From positions 1,302,001 to 1,366,000 of the forward strand of contig CANLSQ010000001.1 in the NCBI GenBank assembly GCA_947493955.1: 64,000 bases of DNA, written 5' to 3'. Shown here piece after piece: positions 47,417 through 56,550 of the stretch. Within the stretch, counting starts at the first letter, position 1, and every line of letters starts with the position of its first letter. A program made the position numbers and the translations under genes. The notes below the pieces were generated by a model. That model had not been told where the DNA came from. It did no database searches and saw only the letters and a list, made by a program, of their open reading frames with translations. The DNA is from an uncultured Sphingomonadaceae bacterium (GTDB lineage: Bacteria > Pseudomonadota > Alphaproteobacteria > Sphingomonadales > Sphingomonadaceae).

Positions 47417-48244
47417 ATGCGCAAAATCATGACCGATAAAGAATCAGGTAAAATCTATAAGGCCAAACCAACGCGCGGTGCAAAGCAGCAGCCAGCAAAG
47501 GCCAAGCCTGTCGAAGCACCCGTGCGTGAGGGACAGCGCATAGCCAAATTGCTGGCTCGTGCCGGTGTTGCATCGCGCAGGGAAATTGAACGGATGATTG
47601 GTGACGAACGGATTGCCCTCAACGGAGTGACTGTCGAACACCCTTCCTTGTTGCTGAAAAACCTGACCGGGATTACCGTCGATGGCAATCCCGTGGCGGA
47701 ACCTGCGCCTGCCAAACTGTTCCGGTTTCATAAACCCAATGGCTATATCACTGCCGAACGCGATGCTTCGGGCAAGAAAACCATTTATGATGTGCTGCCC
47801 AACGATATGGAACGCATCATGCCAATCGGTCGGCTCGATCTCAACACCGAAGGCTTGTTACTGATGACCACGGATGGCGAGTTCAAGCGCGAGATGGAAC
47901 TTCCCAAAACCGGTGTTGAGCGGACCTACCGCGCACGCACTTTTGGTGACATTACACAAAATCAGCTCGAGGAACTATATCGCGGCATCACCATCGAAGG
48001 CATGCATTACGGTCCGATCGAAGCCAATCTGGAGCGCCGCACTGGACGAAACCAGTGGATTGAAATGACCTTGACCGAGGGCAAAAACCGCGAAGTCCGC
48101 CGCGTGCTCGAACATCTTGGTCTAAAAGTTTCGCGCCTGATCCGCACCCGTTATGGGCCGTTTATACTTGGTGATCTCGCCAAGGGTGAGATTGACGCTG
48201 TCCGCCGCCATGATTTGGTCAAGTTTCGGAAGACTTTAAAATGA
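47417..48244 (+). CDS. pseudouridine synthase, RsuA/RluB type
   Basis: 275-residue enzyme from the ATG at 47417 (47429 also possible). A basic lead is followed by an S4 RNA-binding domain (AKLLARAGVASRREIERMIGDERIALNGVTV, about 38-70) and the catalytic domain with GRLDLNTEGLLLMTTDGEF holding the catalytic Asp, then EMTLTEGKNREVRRVLEHLGLKVSRLIRTRYGPF. This is the RsuA/RluB/RluF group; RluB-like modification of 23S rRNA is most likely but RsuA-like specificity cannot be excluded. rsmD follows after 13 bp, forming an rRNA-modification pair. No Shine-Dalgarno is evident at either start. Confidence 0.9.
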   Translation: MRKIMTDKESGKIYKAKPTRGAKQQPAKAKPVEAPVREGQRIAKLLARAGVASRREIERMIGDERIALNGVTVEHPSLLLKNLTGITVDGNPVAEPAPAKLFRFHKPNGYITAERDASGKKTIYDVLPNDMERIMPIGRLDLNTEGLLLMTTDGEFKREMELPKTGVERTYRARTFGDITQNQLEELYRGITIEGMHYGPIEANLERRTGRNQWIEMTLTEGKNREVRRVLEHLGLKVSRLIRTRYGPFILGDLAKGEIDAVRRHDLVKFRKTLK

Positions 48245-48257
48245 GGTTTGGGGAATA

Positions 48258-48794
48258 ATGCGAGTTATCGCAGGCGACTGGCGCGGACGCAAACTTGTTG
48301 CGCCTAAGGGGGAGACCACCCGTCCAACCGCGGACCGTACCCGCGAGCGGCTATTTTCTATGCTTACCAGTCGCTTGGGCGATTTTGCCGACCTGCAAGT
48401 GCTGGATCTGTTTTCAGGTTCCGGTGCACTCGGCCTTGAGGCTTTGTCGCGCGGCGCGGCGCATTGCACTTTTGTGGAGCAAGACCGTGATGCGTTAAAG
48501 GCTCTGGAGAAAAATATCGAAACGCTGGGTGCAAAGGCCGACATCCGCATAGGCTCCGTACTTGCGCTTGGTCCGGCGCGAACGCCTTATGATCTTGTTC
48601 TGATGGACCCCCCCTATGAAACCGGGGCCGGTGCAGTGGCGCTCGACAAGCTTAATCGCCATGGATGGTTCGCGCCGTCAAGCTGGATTGCTATTGAAAC
48701 GTCTCGCAAGGAAGAGGTCGACGTCAAAGGTTTCACGTTGGAAAGTCAACGCGATAGCGGCAAGGCTAGGCTCCATATTTTGCGACCCACCTAG
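48258..48794 (+). CDS. rsmD: 16S rRNA (guanine966-N2)-methyltransferase
   Basis: 178-residue SAM methyltransferase that modifies G966 of 16S rRNA. It has the RsmD start RVIAGDWRGRKLVAPKGETTRPTADRTRERLFSML, the SAM motif LDLFSGSGALGLEALSRGA and the catalytic DPPYE in LVLMDPPYETGAG. GGGGAATA precedes the ATG. It is co-directional with the pseudouridine synthase gene 13 bp upstream, a pairing consistent with ribosome maturation. Confidence 0.94.
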   Translation: MRVIAGDWRGRKLVAPKGETTRPTADRTRERLFSMLTSRLGDFADLQVLDLFSGSGALGLEALSRGAAHCTFVEQDRDALKALEKNIETLGAKADIRIGSVLALGPARTPYDLVLMDPPYETGAGAVALDKLNRHGWFAPSSWIAIETSRKEEVDVKGFTLESQRDSGKARLHILRPT

Positions 48795-48815
48795 TTGCCT
48801 TGCCGCCTCAAGAGG

Positions 48816-48941
48816 TCAGCTATTCGCTGCCTCAAAAGCAGATGCAGTTTCCTGCTCTTGATTTTGTGCGTGGGTATAAAAGGTCGTCGTCGCCATCAAA
48901 GCGGTCGCGAGGATCGCACTAAACATCAATCTTTTACTCAT
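48816..48941 (-). CDS. possible small exported peptide
   Basis: A 41-codon frame on the minus strand in the gap between rsmD and the helicase gene. It starts MSKRLMFSAILATALMATT and reads as a basic n-region, a hydrophobic core and a THAQ cleavage-like site, leaving only about 17 polar residues. The ribosome site is weak. It looks like a genuine signal peptide, but its size and lack of recognisable mature sequence leave it doubtful. Confidence 0.4.
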   Translation of the reverse strand: MSKRLMFSAILATALMATTTFYTHAQNQEQETASAFEAANS

Positions 48942-49024
48942 TATCGATTCCAATTCTTGGGAGGATTTTCTGTTGATCGCTATTTGGTGCAGCGCAACAT
49001 GAATTACAACCTGCACCTTGGGTC

Positions 49025-51364
49025 ATGTCAAAAGTGATATTGGCCTTGCCGCCGCTTACGATGTTCCCTAACTGTTCACCTGTGACCGATGCTTCGAATA
49101 TACCCGCCGAGAGCGATCCACCCTATGTCAGGGGCCTGAATGCGCCGCAGCGCGATGCTGTGCTGACAACCGAAGGACCGGTTCTGGTTCTGGCTGGTGC
49201 AGGCACAGGCAAGACTGCTGCTCTCACGCGGCGGCTGGCGCATCTGATTTACTCCCGCAAAGCGTGGCCATCAGAAGTTCTCGCGGTGACATTTACCAAC
49301 AAAGCAGCGCGCGAGATGAAAGAGCGGATTGGTGCGATTGTCGGTGATGCGGTCGAAGGCATGCCTTGGCTCGGCACATTCCACAGCATCGGCGCCAAAA
49401 TGCTGCGCCGCCATGCCGAACTGGTCGGACTGCAGAGCAATTTTACGATTCTCGACACAGACGATCAGTTGCGCTTGCTCAAACAGTTGATTCAAGCCGA
49501 AGAACTGGACGAGAAACGCTGGCCTGCGCGGGCGCTTGCCGGACTGATCGATCAATGGAAAAATCGCGGGCTAAACCCCGCTGATCTCGATGCCAATGAA
49601 AATGAACGCTATGCCAATGGCCGCGGTCAGGAATTTTATGCCGCCTATCAGGCGCGGCTAAAAGCTCTCAATGCCTGCGATTTTGGCGACTTGTTGCTCC
49701 ATATTCTCAACCTACTCAAAACCGATCGGGAAATATTGAAGCTCTACCAAGAACGCTTCAAATATATTCTGGTCGATGAGTATCAGGACACGAATAGCAG
49801 TCAATATCTCTGGCTTAGGCTGCTCGCGCAGGAACGCAAGAATATCTGCTGTGTTGGCGATGATGATCAAAGCATATATTCATGGCGCGGCGCGGAAGTG
49901 GCCAATATCCTGCGCTTCGAAAAGGATTTCCCCGATGCCAAGGTCGTCAAGCTGGAGCAAAATTATCGCTCTACGCCGCACATATTGGCTGCTGCCTCTG
50001 CGCTGATCGCTAACAATAGCGGACGCCTTGGTAAAACCCTGTGGACCGAGGAAGAGGACGGTGACAAGGTGCAAGTCACCGGCGTTTGGGATGGTCCTGA
50101 AGAAGCAAGGCGCACTGGTGAGGAAATGGAAAGCCTACAGAACAAGGGCGTTTCCCTCAACGACATGGCGATTCTGGTCCGTGCACAATTCCAGACACGG
50201 GAATTTGAGGACCGGTTTATCTCCATCGGTATGCCGTACAAGATTATCGGTGGTTTTCGCTTTTACGAACGCGCCGAAATTCGCGACGCCCTCGCCTATC
50301 TACGTGTGATAACCCAGCCGGCAGATGATCTGGCCTTTGAACGGATCGTCAATGTGCCAAAGCGTGGGCTTGGGGATAAAACTGTGGAAAAAGTCCATAG
50401 GTTAGCTCGAGCGCAAGGGATTCCGCTGGCAGCAGCAGCGCTCAGCATTTGCGATACGGACGAATTGCCGGCGCGGGCGAGAACCACGCTTCAGGAATTA
50501 ATGCGCAGTTTCGCCAGATGGCGTACCAATGCCGATGAAGTGCCGCATGCAGAATTGGCACGGATTGTTCTGGATGAATGTGGCTATACCACCATGTTGC
50601 AAGCCGATCGCACACCTGAAGCAGCTGGGCGGTTGGAAAACCTCACCGAGCTGACTCGCGCGATGGAGGAATATGAGACGCTCGGCGATTTTCTGGAACA
50701 TGTCAGCCTCGTCATGGACAATGATGCAACCGATCATGAAGCCAAGGTCACGATCATGACCATGCACGGCGCCAAGGGCCTGGAATATGACCATGTCTTT
50801 TGTGCCGGCTGGGAAGAAGGCGTGTTTCCGTCCCAGCGCAGCTTAGACGAAGGCGGGATTGCCAGCCTCGAGGAAGAACGCCGTCTCGCCTATGTCGCGA
50901 TCACGCGAGCGAAGAAAAAATGCACTATTTTCCACGCAGCTAACCGGCGGATCTATGGGCAGTGGACCAGCTCCATCCCTTCCCGCTTCATTGGCGAACT
51001 GCCAGCGGAACATATCGAAGAAGAAACCAGTATGATGGGCGGCGAAAGTCTGTGGCGTGCCAACTGGTCGGAACGTGCCGATCCCTTCGCCGATGCCGCG
51101 CGCGGATCAACACGAGGACCCGGATGGAAACGGGCGCGCAGCACGGGCAGTTTCGATAGTACACGCAAAAATATCAAGGAAGCCAGGCGAAGCGCAGTCT
51201 CCCTTGGCAACAAGGGCCGCGACGATGTTGCCGTAGGCATGCGCGTTTTCCACACCAAGTTCGGTTATGGCGAAGTGAAGGAAAAAGAGGGCAACAAGCT
51301 GGAAATCGAATTTGAAAAAAGCGGGCAAAAACGTGTTCTTGATAGTTTTGTAGAAGTCGCCTGA
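49025..51364 (+). CDS. uvrD: UvrD/PcrA/Rep-type ATP-dependent DNA helicase
   Basis: 779-residue superfamily 1A helicase. Walker A is AGAGTGKT (57-64); further motifs are TFTNKAAREMKERI, LGTFHSIGAKMLRRHA, ILVDEYQDTNSSQYLWLRLLA (Walker B), VGDDDQSIYSWRGAE, LEQNYRS, TMHGAKGLEYDHVFCAGWEEGVFPS and EERRLAYVAITRAKK. The C-terminal VGMRVFHTKFGYGEVKEKEGNKLEIEFEKSGQKRVLD is the Tudor-like tail of UvrD/PcrA, which binds RNA polymerase. It unwinds DNA in mismatch and excision repair. The first 30 residues are poorly conserved, so the true start could be downstream of 49025. Confidence 0.94.
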   Translation: MSKVILALPPLTMFPNCSPVTDASNIPAESDPPYVRGLNAPQRDAVLTTEGPVLVLAGAGTGKTAALTRRLAHLIYSRKAWPSEVLAVTFTNKAAREMKERIGAIVGDAVEGMPWLGTFHSIGAKMLRRHAELVGLQSNFTILDTDDQLRLLKQLIQAEELDEKRWPARALAGLIDQWKNRGLNPADLDANENERYANGRGQEFYAAYQARLKALNACDFGDLLLHILNLLKTDREILKLYQERFKYILVDEYQDTNSSQYLWLRLLAQERKNICCVGDDDQSIYSWRGAEVANILRFEKDFPDAKVVKLEQNYRSTPHILAAASALIANNSGRLGKTLWTEEEDGDKVQVTGVWDGPEEARRTGEEMESLQNKGVSLNDMAILVRAQFQTREFEDRFISIGMPYKIIGGFRFYERAEIRDALAYLRVITQPADDLAFERIVNVPKRGLGDKTVEKVHRLARAQGIPLAAAALSICDTDELPARARTTLQELMRSFARWRTNADEVPHAELARIVLDECGYTTMLQADRTPEAAGRLENLTELTRAMEEYETLGDFLEHVSLVMDNDATDHEAKVTIMTMHGAKGLEYDHVFCAGWEEGVFPSQRSLDEGGIASLEEERRLAYVAITRAKKKCTIFHAANRRIYGQWTSSIPSRFIGELPAEHIEEETSMMGGESLWRANWSERADPFADAARGSTRGPGWKRARSTGSFDSTRKNIKEARRSAVSLGNKGRDDVAVGMRVFHTKFGYGEVKEKEGNKLEIEFEKSGQKRVLDSFVEVA

Positions 51365-51398
51365 AACGCACCAAGCTGAAGATACGGAGAAGATCATC

Positions 51399-52334
51399 AT
51401 GAAAATCGCCATTATCGGCGCCGGTCTGTCCGGGCTGGCTTGCGCAGACCCACTGGCAGCGGCGGGCCATCAGGTTCAGCTGTTTGACAAGGCGCGTGGA
51501 CCAGGTGGCCGCATGTCAACGCGGCGCGCCCAGACTGCAGCAGGCGAATTGCGTTTTGACCATGGGGCGCAATATTTCAGCGCTCGGGCGCCCGGCTTTC
51601 AGGCCGTTGTCGAACAGTGGCAAGAGAATGAGCTAGCCGCGAAATGGCCAGCGGCGGGCGATGAGGCATGGGTCGGAACACCGTCAATGAATACGCCGGT
51701 CAAAGCGATGGCGACTCATCACGATGTCACTTGGTCTATGCGGATCAAGAGTCTGGTGAAGCAACAGGACCACTGGCAGATTCGCGGAGAAGACGGTGCG
51801 TTGGAAGTACTTTTTGACGCCGCGGTCATTGCAGTCCCGGCAGAACAGGCCGCAGACTTGCTTGACCCGCTGCACAGCCGTTTTGCCGACACAGCGCGCA
51901 GCACTGTTTCCGATCCCTGCTGGACGGTCATGCTGGCCTTTGCCGAACCTCTGGCGACCGACATAAGGATATTAAAAGACCGTGGAGCTATTGGCTGGGC
52001 CGCCAGAAATAGCGACAAGCCGATGCGCGAAGGCGCAGATAGCTGGGTCATACAGGGTTCGCCGGATTGGTCGCGGGACCATCTGGAAGATGATTCGGAG
52101 CAGGTATGCGAGGCTTTGATCAAAGAGTTTACCGACAACCTTGCAATGGAATTACCGGAGCCGATCCATGCCGTTGCCCATCGCTGGCGCTATGCGCGAT
52201 CGGGCAGCGCTGGTGTGGAAGCGCTTTACGACAATGAAGCCAAGCTAGGTGTTTGTGGCGACTGGTTGCTTGGTCCCCGCATCGAATGCGCATGGCTCTC
52301 TGGCAATGCGCTCTCGCAAATGATGCTGGGCTGA
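51399..52334 (+). CDS. renalase-like FAD/NAD(P)-dependent oxidoreductase
   Basis: 311-residue flavoprotein. The FAD loop IIGAGLSGLACADPLAAAGHQVQLFDKARGPGGRMSTRR is at the N-terminus (5-43), followed by FDHGAQYFSAR, a block typical of bacterial renalase-like enzymes; the C-terminus has the flavin-contacting LGVCGDWLLGPRIECAWLSGNALSQMML. Bacterial renalases oxidise wrongly reduced (2- or 6-) dihydro-NAD(P) isomers, a metabolite-repair role; that specificity is inferred from the family. It follows the helicase gene by 34 bp with its own leader and converges on rluE. Confidence 0.87.
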   Translation: MKIAIIGAGLSGLACADPLAAAGHQVQLFDKARGPGGRMSTRRAQTAAGELRFDHGAQYFSARAPGFQAVVEQWQENELAAKWPAAGDEAWVGTPSMNTPVKAMATHHDVTWSMRIKSLVKQQDHWQIRGEDGALEVLFDAAVIAVPAEQAADLLDPLHSRFADTARSTVSDPCWTVMLAFAEPLATDIRILKDRGAIGWAARNSDKPMREGADSWVIQGSPDWSRDHLEDDSEQVCEALIKEFTDNLAMELPEPIHAVAHRWRYARSGSAGVEALYDNEAKLGVCGDWLLGPRIECAWLSGNALSQMMLG

Positions 52335-52346
52335 CGGTTTACCGGA

Positions 52347-52895
52347 CTAGACTGGCACTTTTCGCCATTCGCCAGAAGGCAAATCGTCCAGACCCCATTC
52401 CCCGATACGCCAGCGCACCAGCCGTAAAGTCGGATGTCCCACCGCGGCGGTCATCCGGCGCACCTGCCGGTTTCGCCCTTCCCTAATAGTGAGCTGCAGC
52501 CAGCAATCGGGGACAGTTTTGCGATAACGGACCGGCGGATCGCGGGGCCACAGATCGGGTGCATCAATGCGCTCAACGTCAGCTGGCCGGGTCAAACCAT
52601 CCTTTAGATGCACACCTTGCCGTAACTGATCAAGGCTGCCTTCTTCAACATTCCCCTCAACCTGCACCAGATAGGTTTTCGGCATCTTGTATTTGGGATC
52701 GGCAATCCGTGATTGCAGCTTTCCATCATCGGTGAGCAGCAACAAACCCTCGCTATCCCGGTCCAGCCGCCCGGCGGGATAAACGTCAGGCAAGTCGATA
52801 TAAGCGGACAGAGTCGGCCGGGTGGTTTGCGTGCCGCGGTCGGTAAATTGCGACAGCACTCCAAAAGGCTTGTTGAACAGGATCAGTTGCGACAT
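52347..52895 (-). CDS. rluE: 23S rRNA pseudouridine synthase RluE type
   Basis: 182-residue pseudouridine synthase lacking the S4 domain, as in RluE. It starts at the catalytic domain (LILFNKPFGVLSQFTD), has the catalytic Asp in AGRLDRDSEGLLLLTDDGKLQ, KTYLVQVEG, and LQLTIREGRNRQVRRMTAAVGHPTLRLVRWRIGEWGL. RluE modifies U2457 of 23S rRNA. It converges on the renalase-like gene with 12 bp between and diverges in time from the methyltransferase upstream by 88 bp on the same strand. Confidence 0.92.
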   Translation of the reverse strand: MSQLILFNKPFGVLSQFTDRGTQTTRPTLSAYIDLPDVYPAGRLDRDSEGLLLLTDDGKLQSRIADPKYKMPKTYLVQVEGNVEEGSLDQLRQGVHLKDGLTRPADVERIDAPDLWPRDPPVRYRKTVPDCWLQLTIREGRNRQVRRMTAAVGHPTLRLVRWRIGEWGLDDLPSGEWRKVPV

Positions 52896-52983
52896 GGCAC
52901 GTCTTTGGCACTGACCGTGCCCATCGGCAAATGATTAGGTGTTTGTCCGTGGCTCTTTATATCAACACGAACATCGCGCCTTA

Positions 52984-53799
52984 CTAGCCAATGGCACCAT
53001 CTTGCCAATCCAGTACGGTCAGATAATTGGCCAGCCGGTTTTGCTCCAGCTTGGCGATCAGGGCATTATCATGAAACGGGACGAGCAGATCACTTAGCGG
53101 ACCAGCCCAGGGCGCATCGACATCGAACAATATGCCGAGCCCAAAGACCGCGGGAATTTCGGCATAGGCCATAACGCGTCCATTGGCTTCCGCTTCGTTG
53201 ATAAAGTCGATAACCGCGCATTTCACGCCGTTGCGCTCACCGCCTTCATGTAAGGCCCAGCCAAAATGACCCATTCCGCGCATACCCTGTTCGCGAAACA
53301 ATCCTGAATGCCCGGGTTTTGCACCGCTATCCATGCAGTAATCATGGCGATATTCATCCGGTATGGCATCGGGCGCATAATACATATCGCGGTGAGCCGC
53401 GGGCCAGCAAACATCATGCATGATCGCAAAGAACGGTTTTTTGTCCCGGGTGCTTGCCGCCTCAATGGCTTTGAGTTCGTGATAGACCGTAAACCAGTTA
53501 TGGTCCCCATCCACCAGCCAGAGATCGATATTCTTAAGCTTTGAGAACGCGTCCAGACTTGGCTTTGCGATATGCGTGACCTTTTTGTGGGCAGCCACCC
53601 AGTTCAGAAACTCAGGTTTTGGAGTTGGATCTATGCTGTAAAGATGACCATCATTCGCCTCGGCATAGTCCGCCAATATGCTTGTCATCCCGCCATATTC
53701 CGCACCGATTTCGGCAATTTTTGAAACACTGGCGATTTCCATCGCATTGACGATAACATCGGAAAATTCCGACATCGAATGAATCAGGAGATCGGGCAT
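52984..53799 (-). CDS. class I SAM-dependent methyltransferase (Methyltransf_24-like)
   Basis: 271-residue protein with a Rossmann SAM site: IAEIGAEYGGMTSIL (28-42), an acid at HLYSIDPTP (strand 2) and LWLVDGDHNWFTVYHELKAI, the DGDH pattern shared with CmcI/TylF-like and Methyltransf_24 enzymes that act on sugars or antibiotics. The substrate is unknown. It lies 2 bp downstream of the large HAD protein gene on the same strand, so the two form an operon, and the presence of a glycan-linked HAD family next to it makes a sugar or surface-glycan substrate plausible. AAGG stands upstream of the ATG. Confidence 0.8.
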   Translation of the reverse strand: MPDLLIHSMSEFSDVIVNAMEIASVSKIAEIGAEYGGMTSILADYAEANDGHLYSIDPTPKPEFLNWVAAHKKVTHIAKPSLDAFSKLKNIDLWLVDGDHNWFTVYHELKAIEAASTRDKKPFFAIMHDVCWPAAHRDMYYAPDAIPDEYRHDYCMDSGAKPGHSGLFREQGMRGMGHFGWALHEGGERNGVKCAVIDFINEAEANGRVMAYAEIPAVFGLGILFDVDAPWAGPLSDLLVPFHDNALIAKLEQNRLANYLTVLDWQDGAIG

Positions 53800-53801
53800 A
53801 T

Positions 53802-56207
53802 TCAGGCAACCTTTCGTGCTGCGATTTTGGGAGAATTACTCAACACTGTCGGCCGAAAAACGAGGTTGAGCATCAATGACTCACCGGTTGTAACAGTAGG
53901 TGGCGGAACGAGCATGAATGCATCTTTCCTGCCGCAACGGTGAAGTCCGGGACCATTTTCCGTCATGCCTTCATAGACCGGATGTGCCGCAATCGCGTCA
54001 TCATCGATTTTCTTCGCCATGAAATTCTCGATTTCCTGAAAATTGACTTCCTCTACCTGAAGCCATTCGCAGACTTGTCCCAGCATGATCGCAATATTGA
54101 ACCGCCCGTTGCCGGCTGGAATCAGGGCTTGATAGTAACCATCACCCGTTGGGTAAGCATCAATTTCCACCTGAATATGCTCTTGGTCGTCGGCGAGCAT
54201 AACCGGGATTTTCATACCCCCGCTCTGGAAATCGTTTTGCCGCAAATCAAGCCCGAAGCGATTGCCGGTAAACAGAGGAAGCAAAGCTTCCATCCCTCTC
54301 TGCTTTAATTCCCCAGGCAAATAAATCCGGGAGATGTTTTTAGTATAGAATAGCCCGCGGCGTCTTATGCCCTGTTCCGCCGATTCCGGATCGATAAACT
54401 TGAGCATGTCTTTTGTGCCCAGATTTACGTCATGATTGAAATTTTCAAAGATCCCGATCTCCCGTTCAACGGGCAGGAACAAGAGACGTGAAAGACAAGC
54501 TGTCGCCATTTGACGGGCGCAATCGCTGTCCCATGAGCGCGGCGTCGTCGCCCAACCGTGGCCGATTTTCTCAATATAGCTTAAACAAGCCGCTTGCGCC
54601 TGATCACGCTCCTCACTCTGTTCTCCCTTGATATCGGCCGTGTCGCGCTTTGGCTCTCCTGTCTCGCTATAGCCAAGAACGGAACCATTGGATTGCGTGC
54701 TGAGCTGCTCCAGAACTGCAATAGATTCGCACAGAGCGTTGAGTGCACTATTGTCATAGTGGCGGATATCGATGAGGCCTTTTTTATCGAGATCGGTGAT
54801 CATCAACTGACGAAGGAGGAGATAACGACCAGATATGTCGAGACCCATTTCGGAATTGAGCACCGGTTCGATCACATTCTGGACCGACCCATTATATCCC
54901 AGATCAACAAAAACAACGGAATCACTGTTTTCCACACCATTATTTTCAAGATGCGCGACGAGTCCGGCTCTGAATTTTCTGGAACGGGCAACGATTTTTT
55001 TGACGTTTTTCTGTTTTAGAACCTCACGGATAAATGCCTCGGGTGTTCTGATACCAGCCAGCTTCGCTATCTCGTCTTTGCCGAAAAGCAGTTGTCGGCA
55101 ATAAGCCGCTTGCCGCTGGCTTGAATATGCATCTTTCTTGTTGCTCGTTGCTTCGGCCATCAAAAAGGATTTGATCGCATCCTTGTTCGCGAAACTGGCT
55201 GCATTGGCGGTGAAGCGACTAAGTTCGACCATCGCAACTTGGTCAGCATATTCCGGATAGATTTTCGTGAAAGCCTGTGCCGGTAGATAGCCATCTCTCA
55301 ACAAGAACAGCAGTTTGGGCTTCTTTCCTGTCTTTGCTTCAATGTCCTTTGCCTCTTCTGCGATCCAGCGAGAGAAACCCTGAAATATCGGGCCCAGTAC
55401 ATCATGACCAAATTGAAAGGTCGGATCATTTTCTTGTCGCAGCGAAATCTGTGCGCGATGCGGCTGTAAAGCCGGGGAGACTTTACGGATATCTTTATCC
55501 ATTATGGTCGCCGCCACTGCTTCCAGTCTCAGTCGTTCGGAGGATTCATCATCAAACTGCTCGAAATGGACACCGTGAATTCCTAGTTTCGCAGGAGCGT
55601 TAAAGTCGGCTTCAAGATTGTCACCCAGATGGAGGATCTTGCCTGGCGAGATTCCCAGGTCAGCAAGCACGGGTTTGAAAAGGCCGCCTGCCTTGCCCAT
55701 GCCATATTCGCAGGAACAGAAAATCCGGTCAATTTTGTCAGCGATTTCCGAACCGGCTGCCTCTGTTATCAACCGGCGAAGCAACGGTTCTGGCAAATAT
55801 GTATCTGAGACGACGATGACTTTCAGGCCGCGACTCTTGGCCCGTTCTATCAAAGTACTGACTGGCTGAAAGGCGAAGCAATGCCGAGCTTCCGCCAACA
55901 GCTCTTCTTCAACGCATTGTGAAATGCGCGCATCATCGGCGTCCCGAAACATTTTTTGATAAATTTCGGCAATCGTGACGTCATTCTTATTCGCATTGAG
56001 AATGAGCGCCTTACGCGCCCGCTTCTCCGCCAGAACACGCAATTCCATGTTGCAGTTCGGGATGTCGAGATCGTGAAAAACGTCCGTTGGCCGATTCACA
56101 TTGCGCCAGATCAGCGTATCAAAACAGTCCAGCGACAATATTTTTATGTCTTCATCCAGGTCGTCCAGAAGCGTATCAATTTCCCAAGCTGCAACGGTTT
56201 TCTTCAT
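53802..56207 (-). CDS. large HAD-superfamily protein (COG5610-like)
   Basis: 801-residue protein. The N-terminal part (about 20-235) is a HAD hydrolase: SLDCFDTLIWR with Asp27 in the nucleophile position but Phe where the second motif I Asp usually stands, VIVVSDTYLPE as motif II, and ILHLGDNLEADFNAP as motif III. The middle (about 265-560) contains LFLLRDGYLPAQAF and VVFVDLGYNGSVQNVI, blocks I associate with the predicted HAD hydrolases found in polysaccharide loci. The C-terminal 200 residues are unlike anything I know. Function unknown; a link to surface glycan is inference from the family. GAGGA precedes the ATG. It diverges from the RoxA-type gene. Confidence 0.78.
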   Translation of the reverse strand: MKKTVAAWEIDTLLDDLDEDIKILSLDCFDTLIWRNVNRPTDVFHDLDIPNCNMELRVLAEKRARKALILNANKNDVTIAEIYQKMFRDADDARISQCVEEELLAEARHCFAFQPVSTLIERAKSRGLKVIVVSDTYLPEPLLRRLITEAAGSEIADKIDRIFCSCEYGMGKAGGLFKPVLADLGISPGKILHLGDNLEADFNAPAKLGIHGVHFEQFDDESSERLRLEAVAATIMDKDIRKVSPALQPHRAQISLRQENDPTFQFGHDVLGPIFQGFSRWIAEEAKDIEAKTGKKPKLLFLLRDGYLPAQAFTKIYPEYADQVAMVELSRFTANAASFANKDAIKSFLMAEATSNKKDAYSSQRQAAYCRQLLFGKDEIAKLAGIRTPEAFIREVLKQKNVKKIVARSRKFRAGLVAHLENNGVENSDSVVFVDLGYNGSVQNVIEPVLNSEMGLDISGRYLLLRQLMITDLDKKGLIDIRHYDNSALNALCESIAVLEQLSTQSNGSVLGYSETGEPKRDTADIKGEQSEERDQAQAACLSYIEKIGHGWATTPRSWDSDCARQMATACLSRLLFLPVEREIGIFENFNHDVNLGTKDMLKFIDPESAEQGIRRRGLFYTKNISRIYLPGELKQRGMEALLPLFTGNRFGLDLRQNDFQSGGMKIPVMLADDQEHIQVEIDAYPTGDGYYQALIPAGNGRFNIAIMLGQVCEWLQVEEVNFQEIENFMAKKIDDDAIAAHPVYEGMTENGPGLHRCGRKDAFMLVPPPTVTTGESLMLNLVFRPTVLSNSPKIAARKVA

Positions 56208-56550
56208 AAGTTTCGGTCCTCTTTTGCGGATCTGACCATCCTTGGCGATCCTGCCTCACCGCCATGCAAACACAGACGCAGGCGCGATATTTCGATATCT
56301 TGAGCCAAACAGAGCAAAGCCTGTGCCAGTTTTGGTTGCAGGCGTTGGAATGGACCATTTGCCGGCTTTTTCCCGGTTGAGAGGCTAGCAAAGCAGTCGT
56401 TTCGGCAAAAAATTGCCACCTACCGGAAAGAATTTGCCGCTTTCCACTGTCTGCAGCTATTTGAAAACCAACCGGACTTGATGAAGTGACTTTTCCGGGT
56501 TCGGGCTTTATTGTTGATGATTATCCCGCCCGCTTTTGTATAGGGCAGAT
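56208..56550. other. 343-base divergent intergenic region
   Basis: Gap between the divergent HAD protein and RoxA-type oxygenase genes. It holds the GAGGA ribosome site of the HAD gene near its left edge and a -10-like TATAGG at the right edge. Two overlapping minus-strand open frames here are of low quality and I do not believe them. No repeat, hairpin or RNA gene is recognisable in the rest. Confidence 0.5.
56514..56544 (+). promoter_or_regulatory. weak candidate promoter of the RoxA-type gene, possibly leaderless
   Basis: TTGATG (56514-56519) and TATAGG (56539-56544) are 19 bases apart, longer than ideal. The ATG at 56551 begins six bases after the -10 box and no Shine-Dalgarno is present. 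The same TATAG-N6-ATG arrangement occurs at the TPR/Asp-hydroxylase and radC genes. Confidence 0.3.

Noticed and set aside
56176-56419. Two overlapping minus-strand frames upstream of the HAD gene
   Set aside because: They overlap each other and the HAD gene start, with no motif or ribosome site.
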